Positions 21,970-30,538 of a stretch of 64,000 nt of DNA are shown piece by piece (within the stretch, counting starts at the first letter, position 1; every line of letters begins with the position of its first letter). This DNA comes from Minwuia sp048007105 (lineage in GTDB: Bacteria > Pseudomonadota > Alphaproteobacteria > Minwuiales > Minwuiaceae), in assembly GCF_048007105.1 (NCBI RefSeq), contig NZ_CP180352.1, positions 930,001 through 994,000 of the forward strand, written 5' to 3'. The position numbers and the translations under genes were made by a program. The notes under the pieces were generated by a model. It worked only from the letters and a program-made list of their open reading frames with translations. It was not told where the DNA came from and made no database searches.

Positions 21970-23442
21970 TCAGTCTTCCGGCGAAGCCGAGGCGACATCC
22001 GCGCCGCTGCTGTAGGGCAGGGCGGCGATGCGCGATTCCAGACCCTTCACATGACGCTCGAAGGATTTCAGGTCGGCGCCGGCCAGCTTGATGCCCGTGG
22101 GCAGCTTGATCGAGCGCGGGTTCACCTGACGGTCGTTCTTCAGCACTTCGTAGTGCAGGTGCGGACCGGTCGAACGCCCGGAGGTGCCGACATAGCCGAT
22201 GATCTGGCCCTGCTTGACCTTGCTGCCGTTCTTCAGGCCCTTGCGGAAGCCCTTCATGTGCGCGTAGGCGGTCTTGTAGGTGCCGTTGTGGCGGATGCGG
22301 ATGTAGCGGCCATAGCCGCCGTTCCAGCCGAGCGACTCGATGGTGCCGTCGCCGGCGGCCATGATCGGCGTGCCGCTGCGGGCCGCGAAGTCGGTGCCCT
22401 TGTGCATCTTGGTGTAGCCCAGGATCGGATGGCGGCGCTTGCCGAAGCCCGACGAGATGCGCGCGCCGTCGATCGGCGTCTGCATCAGGGTCTTCTTGGC
22501 GCTCTGGCCCTTCGCGTCGAAATAGTCGGCGCCGTTCCCGTCCTTGGGCTCGTAGAGATAGTAGGTCAGCGGGTTGCCCTGACGGACCAGCGTCGCCTTC
22601 AGGATGGCGCCGGTCTTGGCCACGTTGCCGGCGTCGTCGAGATACTGCTCGTAGGTCAGCTCGAAGGAGTCGCCGGTGTGGATGCCGCGCTGGAAATCGA
22701 CATCGAAGCTGAACATGCGGATCAGCTCGGCAATCACCTCATGCTCCAGCCCGGCGCGGTCGGCGGCCAGGAACAGCGAATCGTCGATCACGCCGCGGGC
22801 CTTGACCAGCGAGCGTTCGAAGGTGGCCTTCTCCTCGCTGCCTTCGAAGACGCCTTCGGGATTGGCGCGGGCCAGGACCGTGCGCTCGACGCTTTCCTTC
22901 AGGCTCACGCCGCGCAGCGCGTCGGTCGAGGCATCGAACCACAGCGTCAGCTCCTGCCCCGGACGCAGCCGGCGGAGATCGGTGAGGGTCGCCAGCGTGA
23001 CGGAGGCGTTGTGGGCGCTCAGCTTGTCGGCGCCGGCATCGGCCAGGGCGCGGGCCAGGGTGTCGCCGGACTTGATCACCGTCCTGACCAGCCGGTCCTC
23101 GACAGGCGATGTGCTCTCGGCATGACCCGATTCGTCGTCCTGCAGCGACGGGAACACCCGTTCGATGAAACCGTCGACGTCGCGGGCGCGCTGACTCACC
23201 AGCAGCTCCACGGTGCCGGAACGGTCCGCGCCGCCCACGGCGGCGGAGGCGCTGTTGTGCAGGTCGCGATCGACCACGCTGTAGGAAAGTCCCGCCGCGC
23301 CGGCCAGAAGGCCCAGCGCGATCGCGGCAACGGTCAGTCGTGGCTTCCGGCCCTTGCCGCCGGTCAGCGTCCGCTCGAACACCATTCTCAACTTGTCAGT
23401 CCCAGCCAATCGAACCGCCTGCACCATATTGACGGCGATCAT
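21970..23442 (-). CDS. M23 family peptidoglycan endopeptidase (MepM-like)
   Basis: 490 residues. An N-terminal membrane anchor at about 38-56 (LTVAAIALGLLAGAAGLSYS) is followed by a periplasmic region with an OapA/LysM-like segment (TVIKSGDTLARALADAGA) and the C-terminal M23 domain. The zinc site is visible: HPILGYTKMHKGTDFAA (HxxxD) and GPHLHYEV (HxH). It likely cleaves peptidoglycan cross-links during wall growth. The start could be the ATG at 23442 or 23427; neither has a strong ribosome binding site. An inverted repeat straddles the start, which suggests transcriptional control. Confidence 0.92.
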   Translation of the reverse strand: MIAVNMVQAVRLAGTDKLRMVFERTLTGGKGRKPRLTVAAIALGLLAGAAGLSYSVVDRDLHNSASAAVGGADRSGTVELLVSQRARDVDGFIERVFPSLQDDESGHAESTSPVEDRLVRTVIKSGDTLARALADAGADKLSAHNASVTLATLTDLRRLRPGQELTLWFDASTDALRGVSLKESVERTVLARANPEGVFEGSEEKATFERSLVKARGVIDDSLFLAADRAGLEHEVIAELIRMFSFDVDFQRGIHTGDSFELTYEQYLDDAGNVAKTGAILKATLVRQGNPLTYYLYEPKDGNGADYFDAKGQSAKKTLMQTPIDGARISSGFGKRRHPILGYTKMHKGTDFAARSGTPIMAAGDGTIESLGWNGGYGRYIRIRHNGTYKTAYAHMKGFRKGLKNGSKVKQGQIIGYVGTSGRSTGPHLHYEVLKNDRQVNPRSIKLPTGIKLAGADLKSFERHVKGLESRIAALPYSSGADVASASPED

Positions 23443-23453
23443 ACTGTCAATAT
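23426..23453. promoter_or_regulatory. Inverted repeat ATATTGAC-N12-GTCAATAT at the start of the M23 peptidase gene
   Basis: Perfect 8-bp arms at 23426-23433 and 23446-23453 enclose the start codon of the peptidase gene. A second ATTGAC palindrome lies 60 bp away in the same divergent gap (23514-23529). Repeated use of the same half-site in an otherwise GC-rich region suggests operator sites for one regulator, possibly the response regulator encoded at 24124. That link is inference. Confidence 0.45.
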
Positions 23454-23513
23454 CCCGCCTGATTCGCGAGCGTCGGCGTAATTTTTTTCATCGAGTGATG
23501 ACGCAAGGAAAGC

Positions 23514-23529
23514 CGTCAATGAATTGACG
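23514..23529. promoter_or_regulatory. Palindrome CGTCAAT-GA-ATTGACG in the divergent gap
   Basis: A perfect palindrome with 7-bp arms and a 2-bp centre, about 90 bp upstream of the lipoprotein start (23619) and 70 bp upstream of the peptidase start. It shares the ATTGAC half-site with the inverted repeat at 23426. Part of it overlaps two looser copies (GATGACGCAA at 23507 and ATTGACGCAACG at 23523). Confidence 0.45.
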
Positions 23530-23618
23530 CAACGCGATTTGTCGCTGCCAATGCGGCTGGCGTGTCCGGATCGGACGCTATACATTCGGTACGGGTCGAG
23601 GAAATTGCGGTCGCGTTC

Positions 23619-24131
23619 ATGTCACGTCTCAGGACCGGTATTCTGATACTGTCCGTCGCCTTGCTGGCCGGTTGTGCGCAGCAAGAGGCGGGACCGGCCG
23701 GTGAGCCGGAACCGGTCGTCAGCCGGCCCGCGCAGGCGGCGGCCGCTGCGCCAGCAGACGTGGACGCCCCGCCGCCGCCGCCCAGCCGGCCCGCCGGCCC
23801 GGCGCCGGCGCAGCGCCGGACGCTGAAGCAGCAGGCCGACCGCACGGCCGCGGCGGACGCGAAGACGCCCGTCGCCTTCTCCAGCCTTGTCGGCATGACC
23901 GAAACCGAGCTGCGCCGCGAACTCGGCGCGCCCGACAGCATCGGCGACCAGCCGCCGGCCCGGGTCTGGCGCTATGGCATCAGCGGCTGCGATCTCAAGC
24001 TCTTCATCTTCCAGGACGTCTCCAGCGGTGAGGCCAAGGCGCTGGCCTTCGAGGCCGAGCCCGCCGCGCCGGCCGCCGGCGCGAAGACCGATCCCCGCTG
24101 CGCCGAAACGGGCGGCAAGCTGAGTGGCTGA
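23619..24131 (+). CDS. Small outer-membrane-type lipoprotein of unknown function
   Basis: 170 residues from the ATG at 23619. The signal peptide ends in a lipobox (LSVALLAGC, Cys18), so the protein is probably lipidated. A long Pro/Ala-rich linker follows, then a C-terminal domain with SLVGMTETELRRELGAPD and VWRYGISGCDLKLFIF. The G-(M/K)-x-E-x-E-L...LG-P pattern resembles BamE/SmpA-fold lipoproteins. The gene overlaps the response regulator by 8 bp, so it is co-expressed with the two-component pair and may act as a periplasmic accessory or target. Confidence 0.8.
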   Translation: MSRLRTGILILSVALLAGCAQQEAGPAGEPEPVVSRPAQAAAAAPADVDAPPPPPSRPAGPAPAQRRTLKQQADRTAAADAKTPVAFSSLVGMTETELRRELGAPDSIGDQPPARVWRYGISGCDLKLFIFQDVSSGEAKALAFEAEPAAPAAGAKTDPRCAETGGKLSG

Positions 24132-24852
24132 CGGCGCGCTCATCTTCATCGTCGACGACGACGACTTGTTCCGGGAATCGGTCAGCCAGAATCTCGGCGA
24201 TGACGGATTCACGGTGGAGGAGTTTCCCGACGGGCCGGAGGTGCTGGAACGGCTGAAGCAGGACCCGAAGCCGTCGCTGATCCTGCTCGACTGGAAGATG
24301 CCCAGGATGAACGGCATCGAGGTGCTGAAGACCTATCGCGGCGATGGCGGCCAGGTGCCGGTGATCTTCCTCACCGTTCTTTCCGACCAGATCTACGAGG
24401 AGGCCGCCCTGATCGGCGGCGCCGTCGATTTCATCGAGAAGTCGCGCAGCTTCTCCATTCTCCGCCGCCGCATCGACCTGATCGTCGGCGGCAAGCGCGG
24501 CCAGTCCGAGGCGCCGGCGGAGGGGCTGCTGGAAATCGGCGGTCTGGCGCTGGACCCGGACTCCGCCCGCGCCCGCTGGCGCGGCAAGGAGGTCGACCTG
24601 ACGGTCGCCGAGTTCTCCATCGTCCACCATCTCGCGGCGCGGCAGGGCAGGGATTGCCGCTATCGCGAGCTCTACGATCTTGTGAGAGGTGAGGGCTTCC
24701 ACGCCGGGGCGGGCGAGGACGGCTTCCGCACCAATGTGCGCAGCATGATCAAGCGCGTGCGCCGCAAGTTCGAGAACCTGGACGCCGATTTCGCCGAAAT
24801 CGAAAACTACCCCGGCTTCGGTTACCGGTGGCGACGGCCGGAAGACCGGTGA
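24124..24852 (+). CDS. OmpR-family two-component response regulator
   Basis: 242 residues from a GTG at 24124 inside the 3' end of the lipoprotein gene. Receiver domain at 5-120: acidic pocket IVDDDD, phospho-acceptor Asp56 in LILLDWKMP, the conserved Thr in IFLTVLSD, and Lys in FIEKS. The C-terminal winged helix (about 140-240) has VDLTVAEFSIVHHLAARQGR and YPGFGYRW, the OmpR/PhoB pattern. Architecture is close to ChvI/CtrA-neighbour type regulators, but no specific orthologue is claimed. It overlaps the kinase start by 4 bp (GTGA). Confidence 0.93.
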   Translation: MADGALIFIVDDDDLFRESVSQNLGDDGFTVEEFPDGPEVLERLKQDPKPSLILLDWKMPRMNGIEVLKTYRGDGGQVPVIFLTVLSDQIYEEAALIGGAVDFIEKSRSFSILRRRIDLIVGGKRGQSEAPAEGLLEIGGLALDPDSARARWRGKEVDLTVAEFSIVHHLAARQGRDCRYRELYDLVRGEGFHAGAGEDGFRTNVRSMIKRVRRKFENLDADFAEIENYPGFGYRWRRPEDR

Positions 24853-26309
24853 TCGCCCGATACATGCGGTCCATGTGGACCCGCCTGGCGGTCATCGCGG
24901 CCGTGCTGCTGATCGCGCCGGTGATCATCTACAACCAGCTCCAGTCCGCCGACCAGGAACGCAGCCGGCTGCTGCGCCAGTCGGTTGCCGCACAGGGCCG
25001 GATCACCGCCGAGGCGCTGCGGACGTCGCTGGACCCGGCGCGCCTGCCCGACCTGAACGACGTGCTCGGCCGCTTCGAGACGCCGGGCACGCAACTCCGG
25101 CTGCTCTACCGACCGGCCGGCGAGGCTGCGAGCGCCTTCTATTTCGTGGCCGCTGCACCGGCGCTGCCGGCGGCCAAGTTCGAGGCCGAGCGCGCGGCGC
25201 TGCTGCAGACCGCCTCGGTGGCGGAGATCGGCCGGGACTGCGTCTACGGCTTCGACCGCGGTTCGGTCTACGACACGGTCAGCGGCGACCGGCGTGTGAT
25301 CGCCTCCATCGTCACCGTGGTGCAGGAGAACGGCTGCTGGGCCGTGATCCTGACCCGGCAGGAAGTCGCCCGCTTCGGTCCGGACGGCACCCGCCCCTAC
25401 TGGCAGTCGCCGGAAATGATCATCAGCGCGGTGGTCTATGTGGCGATGGTCGGTCTGGTCCTGCTGATCCTGCTGAGCCTGCGCCGCGACCTGAAGACCT
25501 TCGCGCGCACCGCCCGCCGCGCCGGCGAGGGCGAACAGGACGCGCGCTTCCAGGATCTGAACCGTCTGCCGGAACTGGACGGGGTCGCGGTCGAGTTCGA
25601 CCGCATGGTCGCCAATCTCCGCCGCTCCGCGGAGATCCTGCTGCGGCTGTCGGAAGAGAACGCCCACGCCCTGAAGACCCCGGTCGGCGTGATCGCGCAG
25701 GCCCTCGAACCGCTCAGGAAGGCCGTGGAGGGCGATCAGCGCCGCACCCGGTCGGCGGAGCTGATCGAGAATTCCGTCGACCGACTGGATCATCTGATCA
25801 CCGTGATCCGGCGCAGCGAGGAGGCCGCCGCGGCGCTGGTCTCGCCGCGGCTCCGACCGCTGGACGCCGGTGCGCTGGCGCGGGATGTGGTCGATGCATA
25901 CCGGCCCATCGCCCGGGACCGCGGCATCGAACTCGGTACCGAGGGCCTCGAAGGCATCCTGTTCCGCGGCAATGCCGACCTGCTCCGCATCGCCATCGAA
26001 AACCCGATCGAGAACGCGCTGGAACTGACGCCGCGGGGCGGCAGGATCACCGTGACCGTGCTGAACGAGGAGCATCAGCAGGCGATCGAGATCCGCATCA
26101 CCGACACCGGTCCCGGCGTCGACGACCATGCGCTGGAGCAGATCTTCGACCGCAAGTTCAGCGGCCGCAAGGAGGGCGACGAGGGCCATGACGGTCTCGG
26201 CCTCTGGATCGTGCGCCGGAACATGGAGGCGATGGGCGGCACCGCCCATGCCGAGAACGAGGACGATGGCGGCCTTTCCATCGTGCTCCGCGGACCCGCC
26301 GCCCGCTAG
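24849..26309 (+). CDS. Membrane sensor histidine kinase, partner of the upstream response regulator
   Basis: 486 residues from the GTG at 24849, whose GTGA overlaps the regulator stop; GGAAG lies just upstream, and an ATG at 24864 is an alternative. Two membrane segments (about 10-30 and 190-210) flank a periplasmic sensor region of 160 residues. The H-box is SEENAHALKTPVGV with His273, unusual in lacking the common HELRTPL spelling. The ATPase domain has an N-box NPIENALELTPRG, G1 ITDTGPGVD and G2 GHDGLGLWIVRRN, so it looks active. Its stop is 1 bp from the stop of the convergent exoD. Confidence 0.92.
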   Translation: MIARYMRSMWTRLAVIAAVLLIAPVIIYNQLQSADQERSRLLRQSVAAQGRITAEALRTSLDPARLPDLNDVLGRFETPGTQLRLLYRPAGEAASAFYFVAAAPALPAAKFEAERAALLQTASVAEIGRDCVYGFDRGSVYDTVSGDRRVIASIVTVVQENGCWAVILTRQEVARFGPDGTRPYWQSPEMIISAVVYVAMVGLVLLILLSLRRDLKTFARTARRAGEGEQDARFQDLNRLPELDGVAVEFDRMVANLRRSAEILLRLSEENAHALKTPVGVIAQALEPLRKAVEGDQRRTRSAELIENSVDRLDHLITVIRRSEEAAAALVSPRLRPLDAGALARDVVDAYRPIARDRGIELGTEGLEGILFRGNADLLRIAIENPIENALELTPRGGRITVTVLNEEHQQAIEIRITDTGPGVDDHALEQIFDRKFSGRKEGDEGHDGLGLWIVRRNMEAMGGTAHAENEDDGGLSIVLRGPAAR

Positions 26310-26310
26310 C

Positions 26311-26949
26311 TCAGAGCGTGGTCAGGAACCAGGCGGTCAGGCCCAGGGCGCCGAGGCCGAGCACGTTCGCGGCCAGCACCAGCGCGCCGTCGCGCGTCGC
26401 CAGCCCCAGCGCGTAGGCCGAAACCGATCCGGCGGGCAGCATCACGCCCCAGGGCACCAGCGCCAGCGGAAACATGGTCAGCGCCATCGCGACGCACATG
26501 GCCGAGCCGAGTCGGCCCGGCAGGCCTTCCGCGAACCAGGTCAGCCGCGGCTTCAGGAACCGGTCGATGAAGCGGGCGGGCCTGCGCGAATACCCGATCA
26601 GCTTCGAAAGCCTTCGAGAGGGAATCTGGAAGCCAAGCGCCTTCTCCGGCAGCCAAGGGTGGTTGCGGCCCAGCAGGATCTGGATCGAGACGAGGAAGAT
26701 GATCGATCCGGTGAACAGCGACATGCCCGGAATGGCGCCGACCGGGCCCAGCGCGATCAGGCCCGGCACCAGCAGCAGCGGCGCGAAGCCCCGCGCCTGC
26801 AGCGCCTTCATCATGTCCTGCACCGTGATCCTGTCGGATTGCCGCGACCGTGCTTCGATCCGGTCCAGCAAATCCGTCAGCGACTGACGGCCGTCGTCGT
26901 CCCTGTCTTCCGCGACGCCGGCTGCGTCGGCGCAGGCGCTCTGGCTCAT
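26311..26949 (-). CDS. exoD: ExoD family membrane protein
   Basis: 212 residues of the exopolysaccharide-synthesis ExoD family. FAPLLLVPGLIALGPVGAIP and MSLFTGSIIFLVSIQILLGR are the family hallmarks, followed by PWLPEKALGFQIPSRRL; four to five membrane segments are predicted. In rhizobia ExoD affects polysaccharide production and alkaline tolerance; the molecular role is unknown. It converges tightly with the sensor kinase (1 bp between stop codons). The 104 bp upstream to 27053 hold no gene that I can support. Confidence 0.85.
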   Translation of the reverse strand: MSQSACADAAGVAEDRDDDGRQSLTDLLDRIEARSRQSDRITVQDMMKALQARGFAPLLLVPGLIALGPVGAIPGMSLFTGSIIFLVSIQILLGRNHPWLPEKALGFQIPSRRLSKLIGYSRRPARFIDRFLKPRLTWFAEGLPGRLGSAMCVAMALTMFPLALVPWGVMLPAGSVSAYALGLATRDGALVLAANVLGLGALGLTAWFLTTL

Positions 26950-27053
26950 GGCGGTGTGTCCCGCTTCTTGTTGTCCGGTCTGCCTTCGGAACGGCAGATG
27001 GGGACGGAAGGCGGGGGATCAACGGCGGCGGGCGGCGCCGAATGCCGCAGCCG

Positions 27054-28232
27054 TCAGACCGCGCCGTCTTCCTTCAGCGCCGCGATCTGGCCCTGGTCCA
27101 TGCCCAGCACATCGGCCAGCACCCCGGCGGTGTCCGCGCCCAGCGTCGGCGCGCCGGCGGTGACGCCGGCCTCGGCGTTGCGGAAGCGGAAGGGCGTGTT
27201 CACCACCTTGTGGCGGCCCATCTGGTCCTCGACCTCGACGATCGAGCCGCGTTCCAGCATGTGCGGGTTCTCCAGCGCCTGCGCCGGCGTCATGTAGCGC
27301 CGCGCCGGGCAGCCCGCCGCCTCGATGGCGCGGGCGGCGTCGACGGCCGTCTTGTCGGCGGCCCATTCCTCGACCAGCCCGAACAGTTCGTCCCAGTTGG
27401 CCATGCGGTCGGTGCTGGTGCGGAAGCGCGCGTCCTCCATCCATTCCGGCTTGCCGCAGGCCTCCGCCATGGCGTGGAAGTTCTTCTGCGTCACCGGCGC
27501 GACCACGAAGTAGCCGTCCTGCGCCCGGATCGGATCGAAGACCGGGACGTTCAGCTTCTCCAGCGGGAACTGCGCCTCCTGGATCTCGAAGGGGATCATG
27601 TTCATCAGCCCGGCCAGCAGCTCGACGTCGATATAGTCGCCGCGGCCGGTCTGCTCGCGCCGGTACAGCGCGGTCATGATGGCGATGGTTGCGTGGTTCG
27701 CGCCCAGCACGTCGGCGGCGATGGTCCGCGACCGCTCCGGCTTGTCCTGCGCCCGCTGGTAGCGGAATTCGGCCAGGGTGTAGCCGCTGGCGGCGTTGAT
27801 GATCGGCGCGAAGGCGGGCCGTCCGGAATCCGGTCCGGTCTGGCCGTAGCCGGAAATCGAACAGTAGATCAGCCCGGGATGACCGGCCGACAGCCTGTCG
27901 TAGTCGAGCCCAAGCCGCTTCATCACGCCCGGGCGGAAGTTCTCCAGCAGGATGTCGGATTTCGCCGCGAGCCGGCGCGCGAGATCGAGGCCGGCCTCGG
28001 TCTTGAGGTTCAGCGTCACGCTCTTCTTGCCGACATTGAGCTGGGAGAAGAAGCCGCTCATGCCGTTCACCTGGGGCGGCGCGCCGCGCAGGGTCTCGCC
28101 CTCGGGCGGCTCCACCTTGATCACGGTCGCACCCATGTCGGCGAGCAGGCGGCTGGCATAAGGGCCGGCGACAAAGGCGGTGAAGTCGAGGACGGTGAGG
28201 CCCTGCATGGGCCGGGGACGGTCAGAGGCCAC
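27054..28232 (-). CDS. CaiB/BaiF-type CoA-transferase
   Basis: 392 residues from a GTG at 28232. This start has a near-perfect AAGGAGG 6 bases upstream, inside the end of the parA-like gene; the ATG at 28208 is a weaker alternative. Class III CoA-transferase motifs: VLDFTAFVAGPYASRLLADMGATVIKVE (split here by the conserved VAGP), NVGKKSVTLNLK, SDILLENFRPGVM, with the catalytic Asp expected in the DVLGANHA region. It transfers CoA between carboxylic acids; the substrate cannot be named. It is translationally coupled to the ATPase (11 bp overlap). Confidence 0.92.
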   Translation of the reverse strand: MASDRPRPMQGLTVLDFTAFVAGPYASRLLADMGATVIKVEPPEGETLRGAPPQVNGMSGFFSQLNVGKKSVTLNLKTEAGLDLARRLAAKSDILLENFRPGVMKRLGLDYDRLSAGHPGLIYCSISGYGQTGPDSGRPAFAPIINAASGYTLAEFRYQRAQDKPERSRTIAADVLGANHATIAIMTALYRREQTGRGDYIDVELLAGLMNMIPFEIQEAQFPLEKLNVPVFDPIRAQDGYFVVAPVTQKNFHAMAEACGKPEWMEDARFRTSTDRMANWDELFGLVEEWAADKTAVDAARAIEAAGCPARRYMTPAQALENPHMLERGSIVEVEDQMGRHKVVNTPFRFRNAEAGVTAGAPTLGADTAGVLADVLGMDQGQIAALKEDGAV

Positions 28233-28851
28233 GAACGACCTCCTTCGCCAGAGCGGTGATCTCCTGCGCGGCGGTGCTGCGCGGGGCGAGTTCGGTAACG
28301 CCAAGCCCTTCCATGATGGCCGAGGCGAAATGCTGGCGGTTGCCCAGGGTCGCCTTCGCCGCCTTCAGCCCGTCGGCTGCGATCATCTCCCGGATCCTTC
28401 CGGCCAGCTTGCCGCGCGCGGGCAGGCGGTTCAGCACCAGCACGAAGTCGGTGCGTTCGCGCTCCGCCATCTCGATGGTCTGCTTCGCCGCCCAGTAGTC
28501 CAGCGGACCCGGCTGGATCGGCATCAGCACCCGGTCGGCGGCCCGGACCGCGGCGCGGGCGTCGGTTTCGCCGTGCGGCGGGCAATCGATCAGGATGACG
28601 TCGAAGTCGCGCTTCAGCCGCCCGACCTCGCTGCCGGTGCGCCAGCCCGAGATCTGGCGCAGCTCCAGCGGCGGCGCGTCGCCGCGGGCCGTCCGCACCG
28701 CATGCCAGGCGGTGAGCGACTGCTGCGGATCGATGTCGATCAGCGCTACGGAGCGTTTCAGCCCCGCCAGCGCGGCGCCCAGATGCGCCGTCAGCGTCGT
28801 CTTGCCGGCGCCGCCCTTCTGCTGCGCCACGGCGATGATGGACCCCGCCAT
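28222..28851 (-). CDS. ParA/MinD-like P-loop ATPase
   Basis: 209 residues from the ATG at 28851, preceded by GGGGGCAGGGG; an upstream in-frame ATG at 28980 would run through the neighbouring kinase promoter. Deviant Walker A: AVAQQKGGAGKTTLTAHLGAA. Switch I/II: LIDIDPQQSLTAW and VILIDCPPHG. It is an orphan: no parB or parS-like site is seen, so a chromosomal-partition role is not supported. Such short ATPases often position other complexes. Its stop overlaps the CoA-transferase start. Confidence 0.88.
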   Translation of the reverse strand: MAGSIIAVAQQKGGAGKTTLTAHLGAALAGLKRSVALIDIDPQQSLTAWHAVRTARGDAPPLELRQISGWRTGSEVGRLKRDFDVILIDCPPHGETDARAAVRAADRVLMPIQPGPLDYWAAKQTIEMAERERTDFVLVLNRLPARGKLAGRIREMIAADGLKAAKATLGNRQHFASAIMEGLGVTELAPRSTAAQEITALAKEVVRGL

Positions 28852-29014
28852 ACCCCTGCCCCCTTCTTGCTGGATACGGCCAAGACGGTAGAAGCGAAAC
28901 GAAGGCGTTTCCAGCCCTTCGCGTGCGGAGGCGGGCATGCGCCGGAAGCCCGGCAATGAAAAATTAAGCCCTGACTGCAATGATTTAGCTCTGGTCCGGC
29001 ACGGGAGGCACGAT

Positions 29015-30442
29015 TTGAGCTACCGGAAGAGCGGTACCCGTGGCCGGCAGGGCCCCGGTGCGCGGTCGCTGTTCTCCGGCGAATTCCGCGATCCGGCGCT
29101 GGAGGTCCGTTACCGGGAAACCTCCGCCGACGCCTACCGCCGACAGGTCCAGCAACTCGGTGTGCTGATCCTGCTGGTCTCGGGGCCGCTGCTGCTGGCG
29201 GACTATTTCCGGGTCCGGCACGTGGACGACATCGAGATCATCACCGCGCTGCGGGGGCTGTCCAACATCCTGCCTGCCCTCTGGATCTTCGCCACGTCCC
29301 GGAAGTTCCGCTATCCGGTCATCGACGCCCTGGTCTTCGCCTACATCGTCTACATGATCGCCGACGCCGTGGTGATGATCCGCGTCTTCGGCGACGACGT
29401 GGTGCCCATGGCGGCGCGGCTGCCGCTCTACGTGATCATCGCCAACGTCATGCTGGCCCTGCCGATCCGGTACCGCCTGGCCATGAACGTGACCGCCTTT
29501 CCGGCCTTCGCGGGCGCCTTCTGGCTGCTGGCGCCCCTGCCCCCCGATACAGCGATGACCCTGACGCTGATCTTGGTCATCGCCTTCCTGTTCGGCTTCA
29601 TGGCCGGAACCTGGATGGCCAATCTGCGCCGCTCGGATTTCTACCGCTCCGAGGAACTGCTGGCGGCCAACGCCGCGCTGGTGCGGTCCTACGAAGAGGT
29701 GCAGCGGGCGAACTCGGCCAAGAGCGCCTTTCTCTCCAATGTCAGCCACGAGCTCCGCACGCCGCTGAACGCCATCATCGGCTTCTCCGACGTGCTGGGC
29801 CGGCAGATGTTCGGTCCGGTCGGCAACCCTCGCTACCGCGAATATGTCGGCGATATCCAGACAAGCGGGCAGCAGTTGCTGGCGCTGATCAACGACCTGC
29901 TGGACCTGAACAAGCTGGAAGCCGGCAAGATGGAGATGCAGCCGGCCTGGATCGGCCTGCGGACGGCGATCGCCGACTGCGTCCGCCAGGTCCGCTCGGC
30001 CAACAGCCTGGACGAGACGGCCATCGCGGTCGGCGCGGTCGACGATATCGAGGTCTATGCCGACCCCGGCGCGTTGCGGCAGATCATGGTCAACCTGCTG
30101 TCCAACGCACTGAAATACGGTGGCAGCGGCGGGCCGGTCGGCTTCTCGGCGGAGCTGTCCGCTCCGGGGCGCGGGCTCCGCATCTGCATCGCCGACAGCG
30201 GCCCGGGCATTCCGCAGGACCAGATCGACAAGCTGCTGCGCCCCTTCGAGCAGGCCGACTCGGGCGTCGCCCGCAAGGCCGAGGGCTGGGGTCTGGGGCT
30301 GCCGCTGGCGGATGCGCTGGCCCGGGCCAACCAGTCGGAGCTTCGCATCGACAGCGCGCCGGGCAAGGGCACACGCGCCTCGCTGCTGGTGCCCCGCCAG
30401 CGCGTCCGGCGGGCGGCCGGACAATCCGGCGAGGCCGCCTGA
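29015..30442 (+). CDS. Membrane sensor histidine kinase, paralogue A (GEFxDPAxE type)
   Basis: 475 residues from a TTG at 29015 with GGGAGG 6 bases upstream. This start aligns with the N-terminus of the related kinase at 31603; the ATG at 28937 adds 26 residues without support from the paralogue. Order: a short N-terminal motif SGEFRDPALEVRYR (21-34), about six membrane segments (45-205), coiled coil, H-box SNVSHELRTPLNAIIGF with His245, N-box NLLSNALKYGG, G1 IADSGPGIP and G2 GWGLGLPLADAL. It looks active. No response regulator is adjacent; msrP follows 96 bp downstream. Confidence 0.9.
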   Translation: MSYRKSGTRGRQGPGARSLFSGEFRDPALEVRYRETSADAYRRQVQQLGVLILLVSGPLLLADYFRVRHVDDIEIITALRGLSNILPALWIFATSRKFRYPVIDALVFAYIVYMIADAVVMIRVFGDDVVPMAARLPLYVIIANVMLALPIRYRLAMNVTAFPAFAGAFWLLAPLPPDTAMTLTLILVIAFLFGFMAGTWMANLRRSDFYRSEELLAANAALVRSYEEVQRANSAKSAFLSNVSHELRTPLNAIIGFSDVLGRQMFGPVGNPRYREYVGDIQTSGQQLLALINDLLDLNKLEAGKMEMQPAWIGLRTAIADCVRQVRSANSLDETAIAVGAVDDIEVYADPGALRQIMVNLLSNALKYGGSGGPVGFSAELSAPGRGLRICIADSGPGIPQDQIDKLLRPFEQADSGVARKAEGWGLGLPLADALARANQSELRIDSAPGKGTRASLLVPRQRVRRAAGQSGEAA

Positions 30443-30538
30443 TCACGTTCGGCGTAACGGCCCTTTGATTGGTGCGGATCGTCCGGGGCGGCCAGTTTGG
30501 CGGCCTGACAACGACACAATGATAAGTGGAGCCCCGAC

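Noticed and set aside
28222..28851. Chromosome-partition locus (parAB)
   Set aside because: No parB-like gene or parS-like palindrome is present; the ATPase is short and coupled to a metabolic gene.
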